Below are positions 11,364 through 25,026 of a stretch of DNA of 64,000 nt, piece after piece. Source of the stretch: Mercurialis annua (taxonomy: Eukaryota; Streptophyta; Magnoliopsida; Malpighiales; Euphorbiaceae); the NCBI RefSeq assembly GCF_937616625.2, contig NC_065570.1, forward strand, positions 816,001 to 880,000, written 5' to 3'. The position numbers were made by a program, and so were the translations under genes. Below the pieces are notes generated by a model. It ran no database searches, had not been told where the DNA came from, and saw nothing but the letters and a program-made list of their open reading frames with translations. The stretch's first letter is position 1. Each line of letters opens with the position of its first letter.

Positions 11364-12764
11364 TTTCTTTTTTGAATTATGCCACTATATGAAATGTGAT
11401 ATCAACGAAGACTAGTTCATTACGATATCAACACCTACTGGCGTATCTATCACATGAAATAATCTATTTTGTAACCCATTAATATAATATCATTTTAATA
11501 TATGAAATGATATTATATTAGTTAATATTAGTTTTATTATTCGGATTTCGTATAGAATTTGAGATTTAAGATATAGAAAGACATATTAACAATATAAAAA
11601 TTAACTTATTTTTAATCATTATACCTTAAAGAAAACTATAATGAAATATAACTTAAAGAATTGTCATCAAATTATTGACCAAATGTACTTTATGTATTAT
11701 CACACTAGTTTAAATTGAGTCATTTCACTATAAATTATACTTATGTATAATTTTTAAATTTTTAATTTTATAGACATTAGTCATCCTGCCACTAGAAAAT
11801 GTTAACATTGTCAAGTGCCATCGAAAAAATCGATTAAAGGATTTGCACAAAAATAAAAATGTCAGGGTCTAATTTAAAAAAATGTAAAAAAACAAATTAA
11901 AATTTATCGGCTTGTGGACTACACATATTTTATTTCCACAAGAGAATGATTTACTGTCTATAAAATTAAAAGTTTAGGAACTTAATCTTGATAATGTCAA
12001 GTGCCATCGAAAAAATCGATTAAAGGATTTGCACAAAAATAAAAATGTCAGGGTCTAATTTAAAAAAATGTAAAAAAACAAATTAAAATTTATCGGCTTG
12101 TGGACTACACATATTTTATTTCCACAAGAGAATGATTTACTGTCTATAAAATTAAAAGTTTAGGAACTTAATCTTGATAAATAACAATGGAAGGATCCGC
12201 TTCAAAGAAAAGTGTATTTCTTTAACAAATGTTTAAAAATTTCATATCCCATAAAAATATTTAAGCAAATGGGTCCAGTATACATGCAATATTAATATAA
12301 AATTAATGTAACCAATCAATAATCAAATTTAGAAAGTTCAATTAAATATTCATAACATTAGTTCCCATTTTGCATTGCTCCCAATACTCTTAAATAACAA
12401 TCGAATTTCACTAATTATAATCTCTTCGAAAATTTCAAAAGAGAGTACGTGTGGTGCATAGAAACTAAAATGGAATCCTTGTAAGAAACTTTAATGGCTA
12501 AAACAGATCAATTTATCATTGTTAATCATTAGATGGAAGAAGCAATAATGAGGGATTAAGCCCCACTTGAGATTAACTTTCTGATAAGATAAGCACAATT
12601 TTAAAGTTAATTTTGAGTATATTAGTGGACTTGGCCCCTACTTATTATGATTATTATACTATCATTATCTCACTCAGTAGCCAACATAATTAAAACTGAT
12701 GATCCAATTTTAATGGCTAAGAGGATGAGCTTGGCCAACTAGGGACCTTCTCAAGAATGATTCC
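11364..12764. other. AT-rich spacer with 186-bp tandem duplication
   Basis: Apart from the tandem duplication listed separately, the stretch is AT-rich with no recognised gene or regulatory motif. Confidence 0.5.
11811..12182. repeat. Perfect or near-perfect 186-bp tandem duplication (two units)
   Basis: Unit 1 spans 11811-11996 and unit 2 spans 11997-12182; by eye they are identical. Each begins TCAAGTGCCATCGAAAAAAT and ends CTTAATCTTGATAA. The lack of divergence means a recent duplication or an assembly duplicate. Confidence 0.9.
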
Positions 12765-13575
12765 ATGCATACTCAACCACAACTGCATTTTAATGCATCA
12801 TATGATGTTTTACAAGACATTTTAAGTGAAAATAAGGGTGAAAAGCATTGTTTTCAAAAACCTAACCGACGTGACAATCGGTTTGTGGTTCAACCACTAA
12901 TTCATAGTTCAATTGGTCAAGTCAGTGGTTCAAAAATCAACAAATTCAACCACCGACTCGACCAGTTAAATAAAAAATAAATCGATTAAATAATATACAT
13001 GATATGTCTATATGACTTTTTTAATAAGTCTGCATATATAAAATATAAACTAATAAATAGACTGAAATATTAATAAATGAATCACAATTGAATTAATATA
13101 CAAAGAACTGGCGGTTTTTATGATTTAACTGGTTCAATGGTTCTTGATTTTTTCAATTTTTCCCGGTTTAAAGAAGTTGAACCGTACTTTTAATTTTCAA
13201 AGAAATACCCAAACTGAACTGACCTCTGGTTCACGGTCGAACCGATATGCCTTTTTTCTGAAGACTTGACAAACTAGCAAAAATGTTCTACTATGGTGCA
13301 TACTTATTTACAACCGCACAGCCATCAAAACCAGATCTTCTTTTAATAGATTCAAAATTTTCTCTACTCTTTACATTTTCTACACTAAACGCAAAAATGG
13401 ATGAGCAATTTCCAGCTCTAGAAGTTGATTTCACCTCCCTTTTATTTTGAATGAACAATCTATGTGCAAATAACAAAACTATTGAATGGAAGGAAAAAAA
13501 AAGGTTGATTTAGGCGCATAACCTGTACAAATTGTGGTGCAGGATTACGCAGTATGCAGAATTGATTACTTCTTT
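12765..13575. other. Spacer downstream of the starch synthase gene
   Basis: 12840-13250 is rich in GGTTCAA/TTGAACC and CCGGTT words of the type seen at 7630-7810, 26570-27050 and 47690-48240. They are probably remnants of a hairpin-forming repeat, without clear ends. The 3' untranslated region of the starch synthase gene should lie in about 13280-13575. Confidence 0.4.
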
Positions 13576-16500
13576 TCACTTGCGAGCCGCATGATAAAGC
13601 TCCATGTAATCAAGAGCAGGTTTGTTCCAGGACCAGTCTTGCTCCATTACAGTTTTGCATAATGAGTTAAACCACTCTCGACCGTCGTACCATGCAGAAA
13701 TTGCCCTGTAATTTTTCATTACAGTTTGGACAGTGAAACAACAAACCATAATTTGAAAGCAGATATTGAATTGCATATGACCCAAATTAACCAATCTAGT
13801 CAAGCTCACCTATTTAGAGCATAATCAATGCCAGAAGCATCAGCTCCATCAAAACTGAATCCATTTGGTTCAATACCTTGAGCTTCTGCTCTTTCTTTAT
13901 CATGGTCAACATCAAACACAGTGTCATAAAGTCCTACAGAACAAAACATCCAATTGAACAGTTAAATGTCTTTTTTTATCTCTTTTAAGGATGAACAGGT
14001 AAATATCTTGGAGCTGCTAGTTACTACCAAAGATTGCATTAAAATCCATCAATATGCTATAGGACTGCAGAAGTGCATGTTTTTGCATGCCGAATGCAGA
14101 TTAAAACACTTGCCGACTTTAAAAGAAGATTGAGAGTGAACATCTACAGAGGAAACCAATGCAAACGGAAAACAACAAGCAATGAATACTGTAATTTGGA
14201 TTTGAAGAAAAAAGCTACAAGGATGTTGTTTCACAAATCTCTAACTTCGTACCCATACTGCAGGCTATGCGAGTTTTTGAATGGTACATTTTTTAGAAAA
14301 TAGGTTAAGGAGTGAATGAAAATAGCCAGGACTAAAAATTTGATTGTTAGATAAGTATCAGCACCAAAGGATGAACTATTAATTAACATACCTCCAGTTT
14401 TCCGAACAACAGGTATTGAACCATATCTCATAGCTGTAAGTTGAGTCAGTCCACATGGCTCAAAAATTGATGGAACTAGAATGAAATCTGCACCTGCATA
14501 TATCTAACAAAAAGGAAGCGAGTCGGTAATAGAGAAAAGCCAGATGTCAGGGCGAAATTCTAAATGTGAGATTTAAATCTGATCAAGAGAGCATACCAAG
14601 TGTGAGAGTGGCTCATCATATGTCAAACAAAGACGAGCACGGTCAGAATGAGAGGAATGCAATTGATTGGCCAAATTCACAAAATCATTCTGAATCCGAG
14701 GATCTGGAGCTGAACCAAGCAGTACAACCTGAGAAAACAAATTTCACATTTAGCCACAAGAATGCTAAAGATGATATTCCCTTCATTTTATGCTCCCAAT
14801 AGAACCTTGCAAGCGATTGGATCTAATGGACTTTATCATTCTCGCATACATATGCAACTCACGGTCTCACAAATGCATAGGTGCAGGAACATTGAGATAA
14901 GTTGCAGATAACATTGGCCGACCAATAGTACCACATCAGGTATTCAGCTGTTAGGACTTGTGATACATCATTTTAGTTCTATCAAAATCTAAATGACAAC
15001 TAAAATATCTGAAATGAGGCATCATGGGTTCTTGGATATCTGAAACACGCAAACACAGCTAAGGGCCGAAATTCAGGTCTAACTATGAAAAGTCTGCACT
15101 CACAAACAGAAGATTATCCAACTCTCAATTAGGGCCCACTATGTAGGTTAAGATTTAAGCAGTTTTTGTGAAATTTGAAAAGCTTACGTTCATGCATTCT
15201 GGATTGAAATGTTATTTTGATTTAATGGTATCCATACCCAGAAAAAAATTAGAAGAAAAGGTCATTCCCTTGATACACCTAAATCTGTGTATTGGAACAC
15301 TACCTAAGCAACTAGTGTTGCATTGAGATGATCTGAAGAGAAACATGGTTTCATTTTTTGGTATTTTACATGTCCATATAGAACAATTTAAAACAAGAAA
15401 AGACTAAACATAGAAGGAAAAACTGACCTGTCCATTTCTTTCCAAAGTGCGCCAAATTGCATGTTTAATAAGATGGATTCCTTTCTGATGTGTTAGACGG
15501 GTAATAATTCCTACTAAAGGCAGATCAGCTTTTTCCATGCCAAGCCTCTGCTGCAAGGCTTCCTTTGCAGCTCTCTTGCCCTCGAAAACATTCTCAGATG
15601 TGTACGCTACCTGTCATAGCACATGTATAATTAGATACAGTTAAAGTGGTATATTACTTTATCACCACATATATGCTTTTCCATTAAGCTACTTCGGGTT
15701 GGTCCCTAGTGTGCGCCTTACACTCTCTAAACACCCCAAATAAAAGAATTTAGAATTATCATTGCAATCAAAGAAAAGTGATCAAGAGAAATCTATAACA
15801 TGCATGATCATGCAGTTAGCACTTAGCACACGATTACTTTATTTGCCTTTTTCTCACAGACGTATGCAACAAGAATCGAGTATGCTAATTCATTGTTCCA
15901 CAACATGTAAGCAGAACATGTATGATAAAACAAAAGGCTCAAAGGTCAAGAAACACTAGCAGCAACCCACTTACAGGAATGAACTTATCATTATATGGAT
16001 CCCATATATCCGGGTCAATTCCATTCAGTATACCATGGAATTTGTGAAGATGAGAAGCAATTAAGGGATTTCCAGCAATTTCTCTCGAATACGTCGGGGA
16101 CACCTGCATAAAAATATTGAATATTTAGATGCTAGTGCTACAGCAGCATATGGTTAAAACTCTAATGATATGACAGAAAATAACATGCAAGCTTCCCCAA
16201 TATCACCACAGATTTGTTATCCTATATCACAGAGGACATTGAGACTATGGAAGACATAAGTCTGTTTGATACAACTTTGAAGAGGTTGCTCCAATCTACT
16301 GGAAAAATAATCTCATTTATAATTTTCATCCACCTACTACTACAAACTTAATGCTAATTTTCAATGAAAAGCGGCAGAATTTTAGTCCTTTTAAGATATT
16401 GCTTCTAGAGAGAGTAATGCAATTACCTAAGTGTCTCAATGAAAAGATAAGAAAGTTTAAATTAAGTTTCATGCACGAAATCAAAAGGAAAGCATATAAC

Positions 16501-19500
16501 TTAAGGCAACAATAATAAAGAATTTATACTTTAGTAACTGAACAAAAAAAATGTATGGTAGGATCAGGAGAAACTTAATGCAAAAAAGACATGTCAGTTT
16601 ATTTGACCAAGACTATGCACCAGAAAAGGGAACTGTCAAAGCATGAACAAATGCAGGTGTAAAATCATGTAAACAAAGCATAGCTACTCACAGTTGTAGC
16701 CTTGTCAGAATATGTCATAGCTTTTCCGATGTTGTTTGCCCCAAATTCAAGGTTATGAATAGTAAAGACAACTCGAGCTTTGCTAAGACCATAATGCATG
16801 TAATGTTCCTTAAACAGCCATGCAACTGGAGCACTAGACCAATCATGACAATGGATAATATCCTGCAAGTAAGAGAACCCCGTTTAACATAGATGTCTTA
16901 GGAAGGAATAATTGGATTGATATTTTCAATTGCTGATAGGATTAAGTTCGGCTATGAATCAAGGAAACAGATTGCAAATTTGAATGTATTATTAGATTGC
17001 AGTAACACCACAAAAGCAGAAACAGCATAAATTGATTGAAATTTGGACGCATAGATCACTTGATAAAAAAAATTTACATGTAACAAATTGTTTTGCACCT
17101 ATCAGTTTGCTTAAAGCTTGGAATGAGTCGACATCATACTGGGATAAAAACAAAGGCAATTATTTGTCAACTGTGTTAACAGTCATAGAGAAACAAGGTC
17201 ATAATAAAGATGCAACAATTGTTTCAGTATTTGCTAATCCATAGAATGAGAAATCAAAGTGATACTTTCTGTTATACTCACAGTAAAACAAATTGTAACC
17301 GATACTTTGCACCATAACTTCATTACAAATGCCTGTTTGTCCATGTTTATTGTTGAAACACTGACAGAGTTTATGATAACATTAACCACGTTTTACTAAT
17401 TACTCGAGCAATCTTGGCAATAGTTCAAAATCATTTTATCAAACTGAGATATAGAAAATGATGTGGATAAAGTCATACAACTTACAGGATGAAATCCACT
17501 TTGTTGTAAAAACTCAAGAGCTGCATGACAAAAAAAACCAAACCTATCTCCATCATTCCGGGCACCATATATACAACCAGTCCAGAACATCCTGCAATGA
17601 GAAAAGGGATCACGAAACATTGTTGTCAGTGATTCTAGGTACAAGATAACAGTGAAGAGATAAGATATATATAAACATATAATTTGAGATTTGTGCCCTC
17701 CACTGAAAGTTAAACTTTGGAACAGACAAATAAAAAGCAGCCATAGTGCTGACACTCAGCAAGATGTCAAACTGTCAACAAGTACTATAAGAGGCCTTTT
17801 GGACCCATTTAGCAAATGGACAATACAAATATTCAAGACTTTGAATCAGCAGTTGCAGCCACTTTAATCAGATGACCCCCGTCTTTTCAAAGAAAGTAAA
17901 TTGTAAGCAAGCAGTTATTTGCACCACAAAATACTTGAGGAACTATGTAAAATTTATCTTCAATTTGCAGTGCAACTTTAGAGGAATTATAGTTTTGCCT
18001 ACTTATTTGAAGGAATATCTAGCATTCAAACAAATTATAAGGCAGATTACAAGGAATTTTAGAAAATATGCCATTGTTCCTAATCCTACCATGAAATGAA
18101 TCAATTTAATCACCAAGTGTTTTCACCATTACTTAAAGATTATCCATGCAATTTATATATAGGAATGCCCCATGCTGAAGAGGAAAGTGCACGAATTCAA
18201 TAAAGTCTACGTAAAAAATACAACAAATAATCAAAAACAAGAGAAAAAAATATAAGGTGCAGCAAAGCATAGAATACCCATTTTGAGGCTCCAAAAAATA
18301 GACGGAAAGGCCTTCCACCTTCCCAAACCATACTTTTATTTCGGTACCACCCCAGGAATAGCTTTTCTGATAGTGAAAGTCTTTCACCTATTTCAGAACA
18401 TACATCTTCCATAAATTAGAATACAGACACTCAGTTCCAGTAAGTATAATAAAATTTTAAGTGAAAGATTATATTAAACTACTTTTTTCCCAAATGATGC
18501 CCCAACCAATACTGCTCCTATAATTTCAAATTAATAAAAGTTAGCTATTACTACAGAAAATGCCAAATTACACAAAATAGACTTATACAGCTTAATCATG
18601 CTAAAAGAAGGTGAAATCATTAAAACTGGTGCCATAGAGGAAATGATAATTAAATGATCAAAATAGCTCTTACTATTTCTTCAAAAATGCAAAATGGTAT
18701 TTAGGAACTGAAAAAAATATGTAGTTCAATTAAGACGGGAAAGACAAGAAACAGCTATGAAACTTACATGGCTAAGGTTCATACAATCATACTTTGGAAA
18801 GATGATGTCAACATTGTGATTTAAATCTTGAACAGCACGTGAGAGACTAGTCACAACATCACCAAGCCCTCCAACCTGCAACGTTACATGATGGAGGTAA
18901 GTAAAGACATCCTCTTACATAAACGATAAAAAAGGTGTATTTACAAATAGCCTCACCCTAGTTAAGTTTCACAGACAGGCAATACCATTAAATGATTAAT
19001 TAAAGTTACCTTTGCAATAGGGGCCATTTCAACAGCAACATGTACAATATGCATTGGTGACTCCTTTGCAATTCCTCCAAACACAGGTACATGGTAATCC
19101 ATGCCATCTCTATTATCAAAAATTCCACCATCTTCTCTCTCCGAGAATACAAAATCCATCACATATGCATCTAATGGAACATTGACTGAGAGAAAAAAAT
19201 AAAATAAAACATTTTCAAATTTATTTCCTGAACAACTAGATAAAATTATGTATCAGTTTCGGCTCATCTGTTTTGACAATAAACAGGTAGAAGGAAAGCA
19301 AGGGAAGGCTGCATATAAAAAAGAATATCTTTCTGATGAATTTGGATGCAATCACATAAAAAACAGATGATGTGCGAAACATAGGGCGCTACTCCCAGTG
19401 TCCATTATAAGAAAGCATAACAATTGTAAGCCATCAACTATCAATGTTGAAGTTCACACAAATCAGATAAATAGTCTCATATAGAGTGACTATATATTTG

Positions 19501-22500
19501 ATGGTGTGTGGGAAAGAGAGAGAAAAAACACCAGCTTTAACAGACACTACAAGCACCAGAATAAATATGGTCTGTACAGGGTAGAAATCTTTTACCAGTT
19601 GTTTTGACATGGGAACCATGATCTGCAGGTACCATTTTCTGGGGAGGCATTGAGCCTTTACGATGGGTCCAACGATTAAATGAACCTCTGAACCAAACTT
19701 CAGATTTACCATTGAGAACTGTGTTAGCAGGATTATAGAAAATTGTCACTGCAGTTCCTGCCTGAACATCAAGAGGATCAGTATAAACTATATGTTTTTG
19801 AGACAGCAGAAACCTTTTCAAAGTTATCTCCTTTCTTTCAGCTTTCATGCGTGCTGTCTTTTCAGCCTGTAGCAAAAGAAAAACAAGGATGAAAAACTTA
19901 GTGTACTTGGCAATGAAACACTACATTGCACAAGGAGATATAGTTTTCACAAAATAGAAAACAGTTCAGATATGAGTGATGTAAACTCAATGCGACCTTT
20001 CTTTTGTAAGCGTCTAACATGATCTCCACATTTTATAAAGACAGTTTCCTGTTGCCTGTTGGAACAAATTTTGGAGGCTAAACAGCATTGCAAGCAACCT
20101 TTGAACTTCTATACAATTGAAAGATCCAAAATGATGCTTCCAGAGGAAGGAATATCATGAGTATAGTTATGCTTAGTATTTTAGATTTTAATCGAACTAT
20201 AACTGACCTTTGCACGCATAGCCTCCTCTCTTAATCTTCTTTCTTCCAGCAGTTTCCTAAATATCTGATGTTCTTCCTCAGCCCAAAATAATTCTTCAGG
20301 TAAGGCTTTTGGAACAATTGCATGGAAATCTTGGCGATGATTGTTGTCATACAAAGTGGCATTTTTAGGTGGACCATCAGCAAAGACCCAATCCAAGACA
20401 AGGGCTCGATCAGGTACAACAACTGCAACAAAAAACAAAATACAGTTACAGAAATAAATATTATACAGCTCTTAACGTAATGCCAGCACAAATCATTAAA
20501 GTTTTAATAGCAATGGTTAACTCACATATAACAATCATTAGGTGCTACCACCAAAGGTGCAAGGAAAGGACCAGATGAAAATAAAAAAATTGTTTGTGCT
20601 AAGAAGAGAAGAATATCTGAAAGGGCTAATTTCACTTATGCATTGCAAACTATACAAGAAGACACAAAATATTAAGAGTGTCAGTTTCAGGTGCCAAAGA
20701 CTGGCACCTTTAAATGCAATTCACATATTAGTTTTACTTTTCAAACATACATTAATACCAGATTGAAAGAAGATATGTATTCTACATACCATTAGCATAC
20801 CACCAGTCACCAACCATTCTCTCAGACCTGACTAACTTTTCGCTGATGGATAACCCATCATTCCAGTTATTATGCCCCCCGTGAATCCAAAGGTCATTAG
20901 CATTAGCAAGAGGACCTGAACTTTTGTTATAATACAGTCGGACCAGGTCCTCACCTTTAAACTCACTTGGCTCAATATACCATACATTATCAACAGACCT
21001 TGCAGCTTTTTTCATCGCTTGGTTCAATAGTTCTCGCCTCTTATCAGTTTCTATCTTAGCCTGTGCTTTGTCAGCTTCAATAGCAGCCGTCTCTGCTTCT
21101 CTTCGCCTCTGCTCTTCTGCTTGTCTCTCCCTCTCAGCTTGCTCCTTTGCAAGTTGCTCTAGCTCTCGTTGTTTCTCCTCAAGCAAGAAATCATCAAAAA
21201 CAATTGCATCCATTCCACCTTCCACAGCTATGCAGAAATCCTTCTTGTCATTATTGTCATAGACATTTTTCCCATTAAAGAGCACAAAGTCCATCTTATA
21301 TGCTTCTTTTGGTATATGAACATGGCAAGACCACCAGTCACCTTTTAGATTTGCCTTGTTCAATCTTATTGTAAAAGATTTCCATCTCCAGTCATTGAAG
21401 GCTCCCATAATAAAGATGTCTTGCTCATTATTCAGAGTGGAGAGACTCTTATTGAGATAAACTTCTATATCTTGATCAGGTTCTACCACCTGTGGATAAA
21501 CAAACAGCCTATTACCCCTCGAGAAATTATCCTCAGCGAGCACCTCAATATCTTGTTTCCGCAAATTTTCTTCCATTTTCAACTTTACTTTTAGTGGAGT
21601 CTCTTCAGTTTCTTTTTTGTCAGTGCCAACATTTTCTTCTTCCTCTATAATGCTGCCACTCTTTGCACCGTCAAACTGTTTCCGGGAATAAAATTCTTCC
21701 CTTTCAAACTCTAATCTAAGATTTCTGTCTTCAGTTTCTTTTTCATTGGTCTCAACACTTTCCTCTTTCAGAATAGAATCACTCTTTAAACTGCCAGACT
21801 GTTTGTGCATGTTTTTTTCTTTCATTTCCAATAAAGAAGTGTCATCAGTTTTTTCTCCACTTTCCTCTTTTACAATAGTATCACTTTTTACATTGTCAGG
21901 CTGTCTTTCGTCAAGAGTACTTTCATCAGCCAACACAGTCATGTTCTGAAGACTACCAGTACTTCTATTTTTCATAGCTCGATTCTTTTTAATAAGAGTC
22001 TCCGGTACATCTTCTGCTATCTTTTCTTTAATAACCTTCTTATCCCCTGTAAGTTCAATTTCTTGATCTTCATCGTTGATTCCATGTGCTTTCTTGTTGG
22101 TATTTACAATCTCACTAGAAGCAACAGCTTTTGAATCCTCTTTATCCCCATTATTTTTTAAGTTGCTCTTCTGATTGCTTGTTCCTACAGGAGCTTTTGG
22201 GGTGAACCCTTTTGGATCAGAACCTCTAGACTTTGCAATTGACGTTTTTCTCTGTCTCCTCTTAGAAAAATCTGTACACGCCAAAATTAGAAGTCCTTTG
22301 AAATGACCAAAAAGAATTACAGTTCCGATTACAAGATTTTTTTCTTTTAAGAATTTCATAGCAAGAAATGTTGAAAAAAATAACCTGCTGCAGCAACAAT
22401 GAGTGAAGTTCCACTTGTTGGGTACTTGTTGCCCCACGAAGTAAGATGAAACTAAACACATGAAGTCAGATATTCAGTCATTACAGAGCAAGTAAAACTA

Positions 22501-23093
22501 AAACAATTTAGTATTAGTAGTCAGCTTGGAAAAAAATCAAGTCACAGATTCAAAATCTAAATCCATAACAACAGAGAGCAATTTGAATTTCCATAAACAC
22601 CAAAATGAGACTCGATCAGTTGAAACCTAGGTAGTAGCAGGGACACTTCATTCAATCAACGTGTCCCGCTTCGGAAACGTTTTCGGATACTTGGACGGTT
22701 CGGAAATGAAACTTCATTTTTTACATAAGAAACCTTAAAATAACACCATTCCGCTGTGTTCGTGTCCAAGTGTCCCGTTTCCCGTGCTACCGTAAAAATA
22801 TCAGTTGTTAATCTAATCAACATTTTGAAACAGAATGGCATATATACAATTACAATTGAAAAACAAACAAAACCAATAATGATTCAATCAAAACAAGCTC
22901 ATCAAAGCACAGAGACCACAAAATGAACCAAAATGAATGAAAATTAAACTCAGAAGACAACACAACTTACACATGAAGAGTTCAATCGATTAGAATACGC
23001 TCCAAGAAACGGTTTGATCCCGGCAAAGCTTCTTCGGTGAAAAACAGTTTTCCGACTGAGCAGTGGTCTATTTACCGGCAACCCCACTTCCAT
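13576..23093 (-). CDS. SS3: Starch synthase III, chloroplastic/amyloplastic
   Basis: Soluble ADP-glucose:alpha-1,4-glucan glucosyltransferase that elongates amylopectin chains in plastids. Minus-strand exons: 22971-23093, 22385-22451, 20790-22271, 20208-20422, 19596-19866, 19010-19185, 18768-18875, 18278-18387, 17486-17591, 16692-16862, 15975-16103, 15428-15610, 14597-14728, 14392-14503, 13810-13933, 13576-13705. All phases join, giving 1212 residues. An Arg/Ser-rich transit peptide is followed by an acidic variable region (about 65-315). Three CBM53-like starch-binding modules lie at about 317-410, 495-595 and 640-740, the first two separated by a charged coiled coil (about 425-490). The GT5/GT1 catalytic part starts near 762. 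The ADP-glucose motif KVGGLGD (residue 778) is split by the exon 6/7 border, and KTGG lies near 1125. The protein ends [10 protein letters not shown]. The length agrees with dicot SS3. Intron 1 holds a dispersed repeat. Confidence 0.95.
22634..22790 (-). repeat. CGGACACGG dispersed repeat, copy D (in intron 1 of SS3)
   Basis: 157 bp with inverted ends, GTAGCAGGGACAC at left and the complement of GTAGCACGGGAAAC at right. Read on the minus strand, its core AATGGTGTTATTTTAAGG, then ATGAAGTTTC, matches copies A and E. This is the best-preserved copy and defines the ends of the family. Confidence 0.7.
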
Positions 23094-23466
23094 TATCAAT
23101 CAACACAAAATAAAAACAATATTTAATCGATACCCAGTACAGAATTTCACTTCATTTATTGACCCATTAATCAAAAATTCGATCTTGTATCTAGAACTTC
23201 GCGCCTATATTAAGTAATAGTACAAAATGAAAACACTGCTAAATTAAAGCTTTTTTAAATCAAAATTACTGTAGGCTTATAACAGCCAAGAAAATCTAGT
23301 AAAATTATCGTGTAATGTTAACCGTTTGATGGAAATTTTTTATTCAAAATTAGTCAGTGAAAAATTTGGTGATGCATGATTGAAGCTACAATTAATAATT
23401 CAAAATTTGAAAAGAATGATAAAGAATATTTATATATATTATGGCATGTTGTTATGAATATTGTAT
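23094..23466. other. Spacer and promoter region upstream of SS3
   Basis: Holds the SS3 5' leader and probably its promoter. No confident TATA box or other motif was identified. Confidence 0.4.
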
Positions 23467-23819
23467 GAACAAAGTGTCAACGCGCCCCCTGAACTTGTGA
23501 CACAGGGTCATTTAATCCAGTTTTAACTTGTTTGAGCAACTAACCCCAAAACTCTTTATTTTTTGGTCAGATAACTCTATAATTTATTTTTTTATTGCAA
23601 AAAATAAATTTAGAATAATTTTATCGCAACAATTAGAAAACATTTTAATTTCTATTTCGCATTACTCATTTCCGATTTGTTTTTACGCGTTTTAAATATA
23701 CAATTATGGGGTTATTTGACCCAAGAATGAAGAGTTTTGGGGTTAGTTGCTCAAATAAGTTAAAATTGGGTTAAATGATCCTCTGTCATAAGTTTAGGGG
23801 GTGCGTTGACCTTTTGTTC
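23467..23819. mobile_element. Mutator-like MITE with inverted repeats of about 115 bp
   Basis: A 353-bp element starting GAACAAAGTGTCAACG and ending CGTTGACCTTTTGTTC. The two arms are inverted copies over about 115 bases (for example AGCAACTAACCCCAAAACTC at left and its complement at right). A 10-bp target duplication AATATTGTAT lies at 23457-23466 and 23820-23829. Long arms and a 9-11-bp duplication point to a Mutator-derived MITE. No protein is encoded. Confidence 0.85.
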
Positions 23820-23829
23820 AATATTGTAT

Positions 23830-25026
23830 TGTAGAGGCTGTTAGTTACTGATAGGCTTAGATGAGTTAGAAATTGACACATCAAATAGGGACTTGCCACG
23901 TCATGTGGAATGTTATAATATTCTGTGGTGACGTTTTATCATATCAGAGCCTATTAAAGCCCATGGTCCATTGAGGCTTGAGTTGGGCCAAATTCTCACT
24001 TGAGCCACAAGCCCAATTGCTGATTTGTTTTGGTAAATTCAAAACATTGTCAAGCCCAAGCCGGCTCAACTCTAAACTCGAACTCAGTTGAATTTTATTT
24101 TAAGAAGTCGAGCTTGAATTTGATAAAATAATTAAAACTTAAATTTGATTTGTTTCGGTTTGATTCGGTTATCTCTCTATATTGAAAACTAAATTTTAAT
24201 ACAAATATAAAGATATTATTATTATAATCATAAATGGTAAGAAATTAATAAACTAAAACTCAATTAGACTCGTGAGTCTATCGAAACGAGTATTTTGATG
24301 TTCGAATTCGACTCTGTAATTAACTCAAGTAGCTTGAATGCAGATTAATCGTATCGATTTTGAATATTTTTCAAGACAATTCTGATAAGCTTGACTAGAT
24401 TATACCTCTAATTACATACTCCATTGATTTACTTTCAAAAGAAACTCTCTCTTTTTAATGTCCTATTTTAGATTTTTAATTTCAATTTTTAGTAATATTC
24501 TAATTAATTTATCTATTTTTTCACAAATAAATTATTACTAATCTGAACATACTTTATAGTACATAATTATTAACAATATCATTATGTCGTTTCCACATTC
24601 TATTTTCTTACATACTTAAACGAGGAACGCCGAAATGATATTTTTTTGTTAAAAATATGTCAAAATTATGAGTTTTTAGAGTTATAGAAATGCTAAAATA
24701 TAAGAGAGTAACAAATTTTCATGCAACATGAAATTTAGTTGAAGAAATATATGCATATAGTTCAAGGATCCTTAACTGCAAATTTCAGAGCAATTTTATT
24801 AGTGTCAATACAATGATATAAAACAAAATGAGATACAATTATAAGCAGGTTGGTTTTTTGTTCAAGATACACTGCAATTCTTGACATACACAGAGTAGTA
24901 TTATCAGCAATTCAAGAATTGCAATTGAAAGATAAAATTAAAAGAAAAATGTCCTATCTCATAACTATTATTAAAACAAACATATACTTTTGAATGAATC
25001 TACCCCCACATAGAAGCAGATTTTAT
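23830..25026. other. Spacer between Mutator MITE and ATP synthase gamma gene
   Basis: 24000-24370 contains degenerate CTCGAACTC/GAGCTTGA words of a type repeated at 46440-46930. The 3' untranslated region of the ATP synthase gene probably occupies about 24770-25026. No gene recognised. Confidence 0.4.

Noticed and set aside
12765..12980. 71-residue open frame near the starch synthase 3' end
   Set aside because: Crosses a GGTTCAA-rich repeat remnant and shows no domain or splice partner.
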